A DNA stretch of 13,830 nt from CAYJXA01 sp964404595 (GCA_964404595.1 CAYOKQ010000044.1:1-13830); one strand, 5' to 3'; counted from the first letter of the stretch, positions 5,808-12,903 are shown. Notes: generated by a model from the letters alone, not told the origin. Numbers and translations are program-made.

Positions 5808-6572
5808 ATGACAGAAGATGATCCTTTCTTCCAGTATCATTTTGTGGGTATTGATCCTAAACACGTAAGACCATTACATGAGTTGGTTGTTCAGTATAGG
5901 GATGAATTGTTAGCGAACGAGATCTTGCAAAATCTTCTAATATATCCTGGACGTGATCCTCTGCCACAAAGACCAACTTCCTACTATGATCTGGCTGATT
6001 CAGTTTGGAAACGGAGTGAAGTTGCACTTCATTTACAATATCTTGATCATGTCATGGGAATAGCAACACAACCTGCCCTCATTACCTTTGAAAGGGAACC
6101 TATCCACGCTCCGGGAATTGATTTAGTTGATCCTCGGCAAAGTTCTTCAATGGAGATAGTGGCTGGCCGTACCTCTCGAGGTCATGATCCTGCAAGAGTA
6201 GAAGAGATTCAAAGACACTGGCTCACTAGTCCTGAAACTGAAATCGTTCGTTCCTATAAGACAACTTTAGAACGATCTTTCGCACAGTTTAATTTACAAT
6301 TTATCTTAGGTAGGATTGATCGGTGTAAAGAGACTCCTTTATTTGAATCATGGCCAGAGATTGCCTATCAAATAAAGATACAACAGGTCTTTACTCCTAA
6401 AGCCCATTATCATTTAGATAATGCTTATTATAATCAAGCAGGACATTTGTTGAGACTTGCTGAACCGCTTTGGAGACGTTTATCTGAGTCAGAATATGGG
6501 CAATTCTTCATTCTTACAGCAAAAGAAGTACGGGCAGGAGCTTCTACGTTATATGAGAAGAGGTTAGTTTAA
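5808..6572 (+). CDS. Hypothetical protein, 254 aa
   Basis: I do not recognise this protein. It is soluble, rich in aromatic residues and mostly helical, with no signal peptide, membrane helix, cysteine cluster or P-loop. Noticeable segments are PKHVRPLHELVVQYRDELLA (17-36), a Pro/acidic stretch PIHAPGIDLVDPRQSSSMEI near 98-117, and a C-terminal part with KAHYHLDNAYYNQAGHLLRL (198-217), whose spaced His and Tyr could be part of a site. The TATA-like element 26 nt upstream and the lack of a same-strand neighbour suggest a single-gene transcript. Its end overlaps a tiny minus-strand frame by 4 nt. The codon pattern and length make it a real gene. Confidence 0.65.
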   Translation: MTEDDPFFQYHFVGIDPKHVRPLHELVVQYRDELLANEILQNLLIYPGRDPLPQRPTSYYDLADSVWKRSEVALHLQYLDHVMGIATQPALITFEREPIHAPGIDLVDPRQSSSMEIVAGRTSRGHDPARVEEIQRHWLTSPETEIVRSYKTTLERSFAQFNLQFILGRIDRCKETPLFESWPEIAYQIKIQQVFTPKAHYHLDNAYYNQAGHLLRLAEPLWRRLSESEYGQFFILTAKEVRAGASTLYEKRLV

Positions 6573-6652
6573 ATTACTCTAACTCCTTTTTCATCCGCCG
6601 GCGCAAACATCGCTGCTATGGTTACATCTTGTAACAACGGCTTCCTCATCAT
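6569..6652 (-). CDS. Possible 27-aa small protein or gene remnant
   Basis: This minus-strand frame starts with two ATGs and encodes MMRKPLLQDVTIAAMFAPAD followed by seven more residues. The composition looks protein-like rather than random, and GTGAGG lies a few nucleotides before the start as a possible Shine-Dalgarno. It begins 20 nt after the tRNA terminator and converges on the 254-aa gene, overlapping its end by 4 nt. It could be a microprotein, the broken start of a lost gene, or chance. I know of no family it belongs to. Confidence 0.2.
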   Translation of the reverse strand: MMRKPLLQDVTIAAMFAPADEKGVRVI

Positions 6653-6671
6653 GATTGTCCCTCACTGGATT

Positions 6672-6678
6672 AAAAAAA
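6672..6678 (-). terminator. Oligo-T terminator of the tRNA gene
   Basis: Two nucleotides after the tRNA discriminator base, the minus strand carries a run of seven T residues. This is the standard terminator for an archaeal tRNA gene. Confidence 0.7.
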
Positions 6679-6680
6679 GA

Positions 6681-6797
6681 TGGTGGTGGCGTGATTTGAA
6701 CACGCGACTTCCAGATTGCGCCTGATATTTTATAAGGGTTTTCCCCTCATTATATCCTATGAGTCTGGCGCTATGAACCAGGCTAAGCTACACCACC
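6681..6797 (-). tRNA. tRNA-Met (CAT anticodon) with a 41-nt intron
   Basis: Read on the minus strand: acceptor stem GGTGGTG pairs perfectly with CACCACC, followed by discriminator A and no encoded CCA. The D-arm begins GCTTAGCCTGG. The anticodon stem CCAGA pairs with TCTGG, the variable loop is AAGTC, and the T-arm GCGTG-TTCAAAT-CACGC is canonical. The anticodon loop reads CTCATA, then the 41-nt insert, then A, giving anticodon CAT with a 76-nt mature tRNA. The loop and stem look like archaeal elongator tRNA-Met; a tRNA-Ile2 whose C34 is modified to agmatidine has the same gene-level anticodon and cannot be excluded. The G1-C72 start argues against an initiator with an A1-U72 pair, though archaeal initiators vary. 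A TATA box lies upstream and a T-run downstream. Confidence 0.9.
6717..6757 (-). other. tRNA intron between positions 37 and 38
   Basis: The 41-nt insert lies at the usual archaeal 37/38 site. It folds as GATAT with ATATC, then ATGAGGG with CCCTTAT (one G-U pair) closing a GAAAA loop. The 4-bp central helix of a canonical bulge-helix-bulge is not formed: loop bases CTCA face GGCG or AGGC and give only two pairs. The splice points are therefore inferred from the mature tRNA, not from a clear BHB. Confidence 0.7.
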
Positions 6798-6820
6798 ATC
6801 TATACTGACGTTTTTGAAGA

Positions 6821-6831
6821 TTATTTATTAA
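6821..6831 (-). promoter_or_regulatory. TATA box of the tRNA gene
   Basis: The minus strand reads TTAATAAATAA centred about 28 nt before the first tRNA base, in the 52-bp gap after the SMC stop. It implies that the tRNA is transcribed on its own and not only by read-through from SMC. Confidence 0.5.
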
Positions 6832-6849
6832 GGTTTCCACGAAAAGCAT

Positions 6850-9800
6850 CTATACCTTCAAACTCGTCACTTTACTGACACCATCATTCATGCTCACGCC
6901 AAATAGTGTGTCTGCTTCAGAAATCACCGCATCATTATGAGAAATCAAAATATATTGGGCATGATCAGCATAGCTGCGTACCAACTTAGACAGTGTTTCA
7001 GAGTTATGTTTATCCAAAGCAGCATCAATTTCATCAAGCACATAGAATGAAGCTGGCTGATACTCCTGAATGGCAAAAATGAACGCCAAAGCCGTCATAG
7101 TTTTTTCTCCCCCCGATAACGATTTAATATCAAGGAATCTATTTCCGGCAAATTTAACTTTCACGCTCAGCCCGTCATCAAAAGGCTTGGCCTCATTATC
7201 AAGCTCCAGGTATGCTTTTCCTTTGGTAAACAAGCTGCCGAAAATACGCTGGAAATTATCGTTCACTTGGGTAAATGTTTTCATGAAATGGTCTTTTTTC
7301 TTGGTTTCAATTTCATTCATTAACGTGAGCACATCTGTTTTTTCTTTGTCTAAGGAGTCTTTCTTTTCCGTTAACTTGCCATATTCAAGCTCCACTTGCT
7401 CATAGACTTCCAGCGCTTTCATGTTAACAGCGCTCATCTGTCCCAGCATGACTTCAAATTTATTTATCTCCTGCTGCAATTCTGCTGCCGATTTATTCTT
7501 AAATATTTCCACGTTTTTAAAGCGGCTAAGTTCTTCCTGCAAAGCAGCTAATCTGGCTTTCACTTCTGCGTTCTTAAGCGATACTAAATTGACTTCCCGC
7601 TCATTCGATCTGGACTTTTCTCTGACATGTTCTATTTCATTTTCCGCTTTGCTTACCTCGGCACTTAATTTTTCGCGCTGGGAAAAGGCTTCGCGGTACC
7701 GTGAATAGAATTCCTTGCTGGCTTTTTCTTTTTCAGCCAAATCTTTTTCAAGAGAAGAGACTTTCTGGACCAACTCTTTGATCTCCACATTGAATTGAAC
7801 CTCTTCTTTATCATGCTGCTTGACAATTTCTTTTATTTTTTCCCGTTCTGGGGCAAACATTTGTTCAAGATGAGCAACATTATTTTTTAAGTCCCCTTCA
7901 TAGCGCACTAATTCTTCCCGGCACTTCTGGCGCAATTCTTCAAACGCAGTTAATTGCGCTAAAAGCCGCGGATTTCGCAGTTCACTCACTTCCGAACGCA
8001 GCATTTGTTTTTTGGATTTTAATTCGGCAAGTTCACGATTGATATTATTCACATCCCGCTGGACATTGGCAAGATTATCCGTGACACTTTTTAATTGAGT
8101 GGTTAATTCCTTGCGCAGCTCATTGGTAGCATTTAAATCAGCATCTTCTAAGTGCAGCATCTTTTCCAATTTAATACAATCAGCTTCAAGTTCTGCACGT
8201 TTGTTGCGTAAAGCCGATATTTCCAGTTCATTTGCTTCCCGCTTATGAAGGATATTAGAAATAATGCCCTCTTGGGTACCCAGCTCATGTTCTACTTTCT
8301 CTAATTCTTCTTGTGAATCTTTCTCCATGAATCCAAAATTACTTTTGCGCTGTAAGAATCCGCCTTTCATCACACCGCTTGCTTCCGCCATACTGCCATC
8401 GAGGGCCGCCATTTTAATCTTCCCAATGCCTACTTTGCGCGCCACATCGATATCTTCAACCAGCAAGGTGTCGCCAAAAACATACTCAAAAGCCTTTTTG
8501 TATTGAGATTTGAACGAAATAACATTGATGGCAAAATCATGAACCCCTGATTGTTTAAGCAGCGCCTTGTTTTCAGATGAGATGTCCCTGCCATGAATTT
8601 TATTGAGGGGAATAAAAGAGGCAGTCCCTAATTTTTGTGCTTTGAGATACTTAATACATTCAGATGCGGTTCCATCATTATCCACCACCAGATGCTGCAT
8701 CCTATTTCCTGCAGTTGATTCTAAGGCGAGGGCATATTTCTTATCGACCTGGCCAAGTTCTGCCATGGTGCCATGCACTCCTGAAAATTTCTTTTTATTG
8801 TCCAGAATTGCTTTGAGCGCCTGATTGCTGCTAAGACCTGCCTGTAGTGTTAATGATTTGGCATTAAGTTGTGCTTGTTTCTCTTGAAGCTCTGTAAGCT
8901 TCTTGCGCGCATTGGCCATCTGTGAAGCAAAACTGCTGTCTTGGTCCAGGCATTGATTTAATTTGAGCGTCGCTTGTTTGAAATCGTTCTTTTTCTGCTG
9001 TAATTCCTGCACTTGTTGCTTGTTGCTTTGCTCCACTTCCTTGACTTTCTTGATGCGCTCATCCAGAGTTTGTAATTGGTATTCTAATTTATCTTTCTCA
9101 CGAAGAAAGTCCTGCTGCTGCTGGCGAATGCGCTGGACTTCCTCCTGCTTTTGTTCGATAATTTTATCTTTTTCTTCCAGCTCTTTGTCCAGGTCTTGGG
9201 ATGTTTCAATCTTGTTTTTCTTTCTAAAATCCGCAATTTGTCTCTCCGCATCTTGTAACTCTTTCTGCTTTTGAGCTATTGCATGCTGCAGGTCATGCTG
9301 CTGCTTACTGTGCAGTTGGGTTTTTTCTTCTAAATCTTTGATTTCATGCTGGAATTGGTCTTTTCTCTGGGCAATTTTGCCGATTTCATCTTTGAGTGTA
9401 GACATTCTCGCTTTATCTTTGGCCAGCGTTACTTTCAAGTCTTCAATATCCTTATGCACTTTGATCTGCTCTTTCTCACCACGCTGCTCTATATCTTTGT
9501 TGATGTCGGCGATCTTTTGCCTGGAATCAACAATTTTATTCTTGAAGGCTTCAATTTCTTTTTCAGCAGCAGTTATTTTATCCTGATGCTTCTGCAATTC
9601 AGCATCATATCTTGCCTTAAGCTCTTCTCTTTCCTGAATTTGGAGATGGACCAGTGTTGCCCGGTTTGAATCAACTTTGTCTTTAAGCTCTTTGAATTTA
9701 AGAGCTTGATCACGGTCTTTTTTTAATTCCTGCAGATAGACTTTTCGCTCTTTGAGAATAATTTCGGCATTATTTAGTTGTTCTTCGACATGCTGCAATT

Positions 9801-10341
9801 CGAGCAAGGCTTTGTGCTTTTTTTCTTCATATAAGGTCACATCACTAATTTCTTCGATTATTTTTCGGCGATCCAGATGCGACATGTCCACAAACCGCAT
9901 AATATCGCCCTGAAGAACAATATTGTGGCCGTCGGGATTAATTCTGGCTGCAGAAAGAAAGTCCAGTACTTCAGTGCGGGTCATTTTCTTGCCATTGATT
10001 CGGTAGGTACTGCTGCCATCTTTGTTGATGGTTCTGTTTACCACCATCTCGGCATCCGCATGAGGAAAAATCTTACCGGAGTTATCAAAGGCAATTTCAA
10101 CAGATGCAGCGGTAGCGGGCTTTTTGTTTTTGCCGCCATTAAAAATAAGGTTAGAAGCTTTTTCTGCGCGCATAGATTTGGCAGAAAGACGGCCTAGGAC
10201 GAAACACAGGGCATCGCCGACATTACTCTTACCCGAGCCATTTGGACCTAGAATTACATTAAACTTGTTGTCAAAAGGGATCTCAATTTTATTGGCAAAG
10301 CTCTTAAAGCCATGAATAGAGATACGATTAATTTTCGTCAT
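6850..10341 (-). CDS. smc: Chromosome segregation ATPase SMC
   Basis: A 1163-residue, full-length archaeal SMC. The N-terminal head has the SMC signature start INRISIHGFKSFANK and Walker A GPNGSGKS (32-39). A Q-rich region (VLQGDIMRFVDMS) and the coiled-coil entry follow. Long heptad coiled coils flank a hinge at about 518-660, with conserved glycines in its later part (KVGIGKIKMAALDG, GVMKGGF). The C-terminal head carries the ABC signature LSGGEKT (about 1075), Walker B FYVLDEIDAALD (about 1098) and ISHND with the H-loop. The protein dimerises at the hinge and loops DNA with a kleisin. No scpA or scpB follows: the next gene is the tRNA 52 bp downstream, so the partners must be elsewhere. The ATG at 10341 matches the family start, with a TATA box 30-39 nt upstream. 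Several plus-strand open frames here are shadows of the coiled coil. Confidence 0.97.
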   Translation of the reverse strand: MTKINRISIHGFKSFANKIEIPFDNKFNVILGPNGSGKSNVGDALCFVLGRLSAKSMRAEKASNLIFNGGKNKKPATAASVEIAFDNSGKIFPHADAEMVVNRTINKDGSSTYRINGKKMTRTEVLDFLSAARINPDGHNIVLQGDIMRFVDMSHLDRRKIIEEISDVTLYEEKKHKALLELQHVEEQLNNAEIILKERKVYLQELKKDRDQALKFKELKDKVDSNRATLVHLQIQEREELKARYDAELQKHQDKITAAEKEIEAFKNKIVDSRQKIADINKDIEQRGEKEQIKVHKDIEDLKVTLAKDKARMSTLKDEIGKIAQRKDQFQHEIKDLEEKTQLHSKQQHDLQHAIAQKQKELQDAERQIADFRKKNKIETSQDLDKELEEKDKIIEQKQEEVQRIRQQQQDFLREKDKLEYQLQTLDERIKKVKEVEQSNKQQVQELQQKKNDFKQATLKLNQCLDQDSSFASQMANARKKLTELQEKQAQLNAKSLTLQAGLSSNQALKAILDNKKKFSGVHGTMAELGQVDKKYALALESTAGNRMQHLVVDNDGTASECIKYLKAQKLGTASFIPLNKIHGRDISSENKALLKQSGVHDFAINVISFKSQYKKAFEYVFGDTLLVEDIDVARKVGIGKIKMAALDGSMAEASGVMKGGFLQRKSNFGFMEKDSQEELEKVEHELGTQEGIISNILHKREANELEISALRNKRAELEADCIKLEKMLHLEDADLNATNELRKELTTQLKSVTDNLANVQRDVNNINRELAELKSKKQMLRSEVSELRNPRLLAQLTAFEELRQKCREELVRYEGDLKNNVAHLEQMFAPEREKIKEIVKQHDKEEVQFNVEIKELVQKVSSLEKDLAEKEKASKEFYSRYREAFSQREKLSAEVSKAENEIEHVREKSRSNEREVNLVSLKNAEVKARLAALQEELSRFKNVEIFKNKSAAELQQEINKFEVMLGQMSAVNMKALEVYEQVELEYGKLTEKKDSLDKEKTDVLTLMNEIETKKKDHFMKTFTQVNDNFQRIFGSLFTKGKAYLELDNEAKPFDDGLSVKVKFAGNRFLDIKSLSGGEKTMTALAFIFAIQEYQPASFYVLDEIDAALDKHNSETLSKLVRSYADHAQYILISHNDAVISEADTLFGVSMNDGVSKVTSLKV

Positions 10342-10370
10342 AGTTTATAGGAAAGAAGATTAAAGTTTTG

Positions 10371-10380
10371 GTTTATAAAG
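10371..10380 (-). promoter_or_regulatory. TATA box of smc
   Basis: The minus strand reads CTTTATAAAC 30-39 nt upstream of the SMC ATG. The element overlaps the last codons and the stop of the glycosyltransferase remnant. Confidence 0.55.
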
Positions 10381-10495
10381 GTTTGGATAGCACGGCCATG
10401 GTATCTGCATCATTAAATACCAATCTGTTGCCCTGCGCCTCCTGCGCTCCATAGTTTCGCGCAGGAATAATGACAGAAATATTTCTATAACTCAT
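10373..10495 (-). pseudogene. Internally deleted remnant of a family 2 glycosyltransferase
   Basis: This 40-codon frame reads MSYRNISVIIPARNYGAQEA and then QGNRLVFNDADTMAVLSKPL. ISVIIPARN is the N-terminal strand of GT2 enzymes. ARNYGAQEAQGNRLVFNDADT is the segment that in intact enzymes lies about 70-80 residues later, where a pattern like (G)ARNxGxxxAxGexlvFlDADT carries the metal-binding DxD. The two halves are joined through the shared ARN, as if everything between was deleted by recombination at a short repeat, and the rest of the enzyme after the DAD is also missing. The product cannot be an active transferase. It is joined to the ATP-grasp-like gene by an ATGA overlap and ends inside the SMC TATA box. 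A small functional peptide is possible but less likely. Confidence 0.55.
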
Positions 10496-10881
10496 GCTAT
10501 TCTCCGCAGATAAGCTTTACAACCATCAGAGACAACGTGGACCGTGATAAATTGATTCGTACTAGTTATTCTTGCGTCCTGTAGAAGCCTCTGTCGCTCG
10601 TCTTCTGAAACAATGGCACTCAGGTCTGCAAATAGTGTTACTTGCGGCTTAAAATATTTAGAGAGATACAAATGGTCGATGCTTTGTGCTGCAGCTCCCC
10701 AAAATCTTGCTCGTGTGGGAGTATCAACCCATTGCAGTTTCCTTCGACGAACCATTAGTTCCGAGAATAGGCCATTCGAGTGAAAATCACACGAACCCAT
10801 TTCAGAATTGGACAAGGACCAATGCGATGGCGGTAATCCGAGAGTGTTTGCACTGTATTGCACGGTAAGAGGAATGGTCAT
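10492..10881 (-). CDS. C-terminal part of the gap-broken ATP-grasp-like protein
   Basis: This frame is open from the N gap (10889) to the stop at 10492. The ATG at 10881 is probably not a true start: reading back to the gap gives S-G just before the Met, and the upstream protein breaks off in the same place. It encodes about 130 soluble residues with FHSNGLFSELMVRRRKLQWV (33-52) and NQFITVHVVSDGCKAYL near the end. I infer that it is the C-terminal third of the protein encoded at 10878-11648, which would total about 385 residues. The frames join if the true gap length leaves remainder 2 when divided by 3. On its own this part shows no domain I can name. It is followed by the glycosyltransferase remnant with an ATGA overlap. 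Confidence 0.65.
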   Translation of the reverse strand: MTIPLTVQYSANTLGLPPSHWSLSNSEMGSCDFHSNGLFSELMVRRRKLQWVDTPTRARFWGAAAQSIDHLYLSKYFKPQVTLFADLSAIVSEDERQRLLQDARITSTNQFITVHVVSDGCKAYLRRIA

Positions 10882-11648
10882 ACCTGATGNNNNNNNNNNA
10901 CTGCAATTGCCTTTATTTCGGTCTTATGTTTAGATTTTTCCAGGCAAAAATCTGCCGAATGGAAATCCCGCCCACGGTGATATTGAAGAAAGTAATCTTT
11001 TCCATTTGATGTAACGAACTCCATAATAGGACAATGGAAAGAGTCAAAGTGAGGTAAATTTCTTATTTTCTCATATAGTTCAATTAATTGTGGTACTCCT
11101 TGCTTCAGATGTGTTTGCAAAGTGGCATTGAGATTAATAGAGGGGCTTATGATTCTGCCACTATCAATGATGCAATAGTTTGAACCGTGGTAATCTTTGG
11201 TGAAAACGTGATACTTTCTGGCAATTGCAGAGTCGGCTGTGACCACACGTCGCTGTCCAGGTAAGTGGTGCCAGAAGGAAAAACGTAGTTCTGCTTTTAG
11301 CGTGTCGATGGGAACGCCAGTAAGACCACTGTACATTTGTAAGTTTGTTTCAATTCCTGCTTTTTGAGCAAATACTTCCTCTTCCTTGGTAATCATTTGG
11401 ACCAATTCCAAGATATTGCGAGCATCAGCATACTTCTCTAAACGAGGCGAAAAAATTAAACCGCTGACTCCTTCGTATTCCTGTGCGTCCTCACTTCGAC
11501 ACAGTATAGGTAATCCTGATGTACGGGCTTCATTAAGAGTATCAAATCTTCGAGGTACAGGTATTCCTTGTGATTCAACATAATCTCCAATAGTTCGTTT
11601 GGGTTGTCCGTTCAACCGCGATTTGTCTTGAAGATAGTAGTCGGTCAT
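10878..11648 (-). CDS. ATP-grasp (PPDK/PEP-synthase N-domain-like) protein, interrupted by assembly gap
   Basis: About 250 residues are readable before the N run. Residues 18-70 contain RTIGDYVESQGIPVPRRF and LPILCRSEDAQEYEGVSGLI (47-66), which resembles the phosphate-binding RSS/RSE-x-x-Q-E-x-x-G-x-x-SG element of pyruvate-phosphate-dikinase/PEP-synthase type ATP-grasp domains. Residues around 206-233 (PIMEFVTSNG, DYFLQYHRGRDF) resemble the I-E-W/F...Y-x-L-Q-x-R end strand of that fold. The target molecule is unknown; no phosphohistidine or PEP-binding domain is visible. The last residues and stop (HQV-stop) come from reading through the arbitrary 10-N spacer and are not real; the protein most likely continues into 10492-10889. 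Its ATG overlaps the upstream stop as ATGA, so it is the third gene of the run that starts with endonuclease V. Confidence 0.65.
   Translation of the reverse strand: MTDYYLQDKSRLNGQPKRTIGDYVESQGIPVPRRFDTLNEARTSGLPILCRSEDAQEYEGVSGLIFSPRLEKYADARNILELVQMITKEEEVFAQKAGIETNLQMYSGLTGVPIDTLKAELRFSFWHHLPGQRRVVTADSAIARKYHVFTKDYHGSNYCIIDSGRIISPSINLNATLQTHLKQGVPQLIELYEKIRNLPHFDSFHCPIMEFVTSNGKDYFLQYHRGRDFHSADFCLEKSKHKTEIKAIAXXXXHQV
10890..10899. other. Assembly gap of 10 Ns
   Basis: Ten undetermined bases interrupt a coding region. The round number suggests a placeholder, so the true length is unknown and the reading frame across it cannot be trusted. Confidence 0.98.
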
Positions 11649-12061
11649 CTTACTGGCCCTTGAAAAATTATTTCCTTGTACACATCGGCCCGACAGTCAG
11701 GCTCATCAATAGTTGTTATTCGTTTGCCGTTTTCCTCTCCATATCGAAATGTTGGAATTAAATAACCCCAGCCAACATGCATATATGCTGGCCTCATTGC
11801 AAAAAAATCGCCAGGAGGAGAGCACTCAATGGAGCTAACCGGAGCAGCAATACATTGCGCTTTCGGATTATACCATATTTTAAGACTTTTTGTTCCCTCA
11901 AATTCAACAATCCGGCAATAATATACTGCGGAAGTATGTCCTCCCAAAAATTCAATAATAGAATCCAAAGGAGCTAACTGAAGATTTAGTTTTTTAACCG
12001 AATGTGCTCGGGCTCTATCGATAATTGGCGCGTTCCAATCAGGGACTACGTGGAAAGTCAT
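11645..12061 (-). CDS. Hypothetical protein, 138 aa
   Basis: I do not recognise this protein. It is a soluble, strand-rich 138-residue protein starting MTFHVVPDWNAPIIDRARAH. It contains LDSIIEFLGGHTSAVYYCRI (32-51), KSLKIWYNPKAQCIAAPVSS and an aromatic, Gly-rich stretch AMRPAYMHVGWGYLIPTF near 88-105. There is no membrane segment or known catalytic motif; the pattern suggests a compact beta fold. It starts 34 nt after the endonuclease V stop, with GGAG 8 nt before the ATG as a Shine-Dalgarno, and its stop overlaps the next ATG as ATGA. It is probably co-translated with the ATP-grasp-like gene and may be its partner; that is inference. Confidence 0.65.
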   Translation of the reverse strand: MTFHVVPDWNAPIIDRARAHSVKKLNLQLAPLDSIIEFLGGHTSAVYYCRIVEFEGTKSLKIWYNPKAQCIAAPVSSIECSPPGDFFAMRPAYMHVGWGYLIPTFRYGEENGKRITTIDEPDCRADVYKEIIFQGPVR

Positions 12062-12095
12062 CTTGGCAGCTCCATAAAGTTAAATCCCTGTCATT

Positions 12096-12740
12096 TTAGG
12101 ACTCCACCTGTTCAAGTTTCACTGCAATGCTTTTAGTGTACTTTTTTGCCGCCTTCCTTGCTACATGGAGTGGCTCGGGCAATTTATGAGGAAAGTGCAG
12201 AGTTCGTGGAATCAAACTTAATGTGGTACCCAATGAGACCAGATGTCCCGGAGAAACATAAATAGGATTTGAATGCTCCCGGGTTTTAATCTCAAAGCCC
12301 ACAATTTCATTGTTAAAAATAATCTTGCCATTTTCAACTTTGCCAACTGCCAGCGTATCAGCAACCCCAATAGTGGGTTTATTCAAATTTAACCCCAAAT
12401 GAGAGGCTATGCCTATTTTTCGAGGATGGGCAATGCCTTCCCCACTTACCAGCAGAAGATCGGGCTCTTGTGTAAGCTGATTGTATGCTTCAATCATGGC
12501 CGGCATTTCCCGATATGCCAAAAATCCGGCCAGATAGGGCAGCGGATCATGCAGTGCATATGTCTTTTTTTCCAGCAGTTTCAGGGAAGGAAACTCACAC
12601 ACAACTACGCAGGCGATAAGTTCATTTCCACGAGAGGTGCAGTCAATGCCTCCAATGGTTTTAATTCTAGAAGAGTCATCTTTAAGCAGGACTTTTGCTG
12701 CTAATTTCAATTGCTCTTTTTTAAGTTCTATGAAATCCAT
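12096..12740 (-). CDS. nfi: Endonuclease V homologue with altered active-site residues
   Basis: A 214-residue protein of normal length for endonuclease V, the enzyme that cuts one bond 3' to deoxyinosine (or inosine in RNA). Family landmarks are clear: GGIDCT (30-35, metal ligand D33), PYLAGFLAYRE (68-78, wedge-type PY and E78), GIAHPRKIGIASHLGL (102-117), PTIGVA (122-127), SNPIYVSPGH (157-166) and LPEP (187-190). However, the Asp of the usual DGxG before AHPR (D110 in Thermotoga) is S99 in SGEG. The Lys of GVAK (K139) is D128 in GVAD. The position of H214 is R195. D33 and E78 remain. The fold is certain; catalysis is doubtful. A TATA box lies upstream, and the downstream 138-aa gene follows after 34 nt. 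The symbol denotes family, not proven activity. Confidence 0.9.
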   Translation of the reverse strand: MDFIELKKEQLKLAAKVLLKDDSSRIKTIGGIDCTSRGNELIACVVVCEFPSLKLLEKKTYALHDPLPYLAGFLAYREMPAMIEAYNQLTQEPDLLLVSGEGIAHPRKIGIASHLGLNLNKPTIGVADTLAVGKVENGKIIFNNEIVGFEIKTREHSNPIYVSPGHLVSLGTTLSLIPRTLHFPHKLPEPLHVARKAAKKYTKSIAVKLEQVES

Positions 12741-12772
12741 AGGGGCACCTTTTTTAGAGGTTGCGATTGCTA

Positions 12773-12782
12773 GTTTATAAAC
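12773..12782 (-). promoter_or_regulatory. TATA box of the endonuclease V gene
   Basis: The minus strand reads GTTTATAAAC, a perfect palindrome, 33-42 nt upstream of the ATG at 12740. AAGGTG just before the ATG may act as a weak Shine-Dalgarno. The divergent gap 12741-12905 also holds the promoter of the plus-strand pair. Confidence 0.5.
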
Positions 12783-12851
12783 ATTTCGGAAGATATCACT
12801 TTGAAGTAATGATTAATTTAACACTTTTTTGGTGAAGCCCAGAAGAGGAAA

Positions 12852-12860
12852 CATTTAAAT
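12852..12860 (+). promoter_or_regulatory. TATA-like promoter of the two-TM paralog pair
   Basis: CATTTAAAT lies 46-54 nt before the first ATG (12906), which predicts a leader of about 25 nt containing the Shine-Dalgarno at 12896-12903. Confidence 0.4.
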
Positions 12861-12895
12861 GCACATAGAACTTGATAAGGATAAAGAAAGCAAAA

Positions 12896-12903
12896 GAGAG
12901 GAG
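12896..12903 (+). promoter_or_regulatory. Shine-Dalgarno GAGAGGAG
   Basis: GGAG ends 2 nt before the ATG at 12906 but 5 nt before the second ATG at 12909. The spacing favours the second ATG as the start of the first two-TM protein. Confidence 0.5.

Noticed and set aside
6717..6757. Alternative splicing register giving tRNA-Ala (CGC)
   Set aside because: Cutting after loop base 33 or 34 would give CTCGCAA with anticodon CGC, but the acceptor lacks the G3-U70 pair required for tRNA-Ala and the intron would be in an unusual place; CAT at 37/38 fits better.
7070..9669. Several plus-strand frames of 70-111 aa opposite smc
   Set aside because: They are Ser/Phe/Leu-rich mirror images of the Glu/Lys-rich SMC coiled coil and have no promoter or ribosome-binding site.
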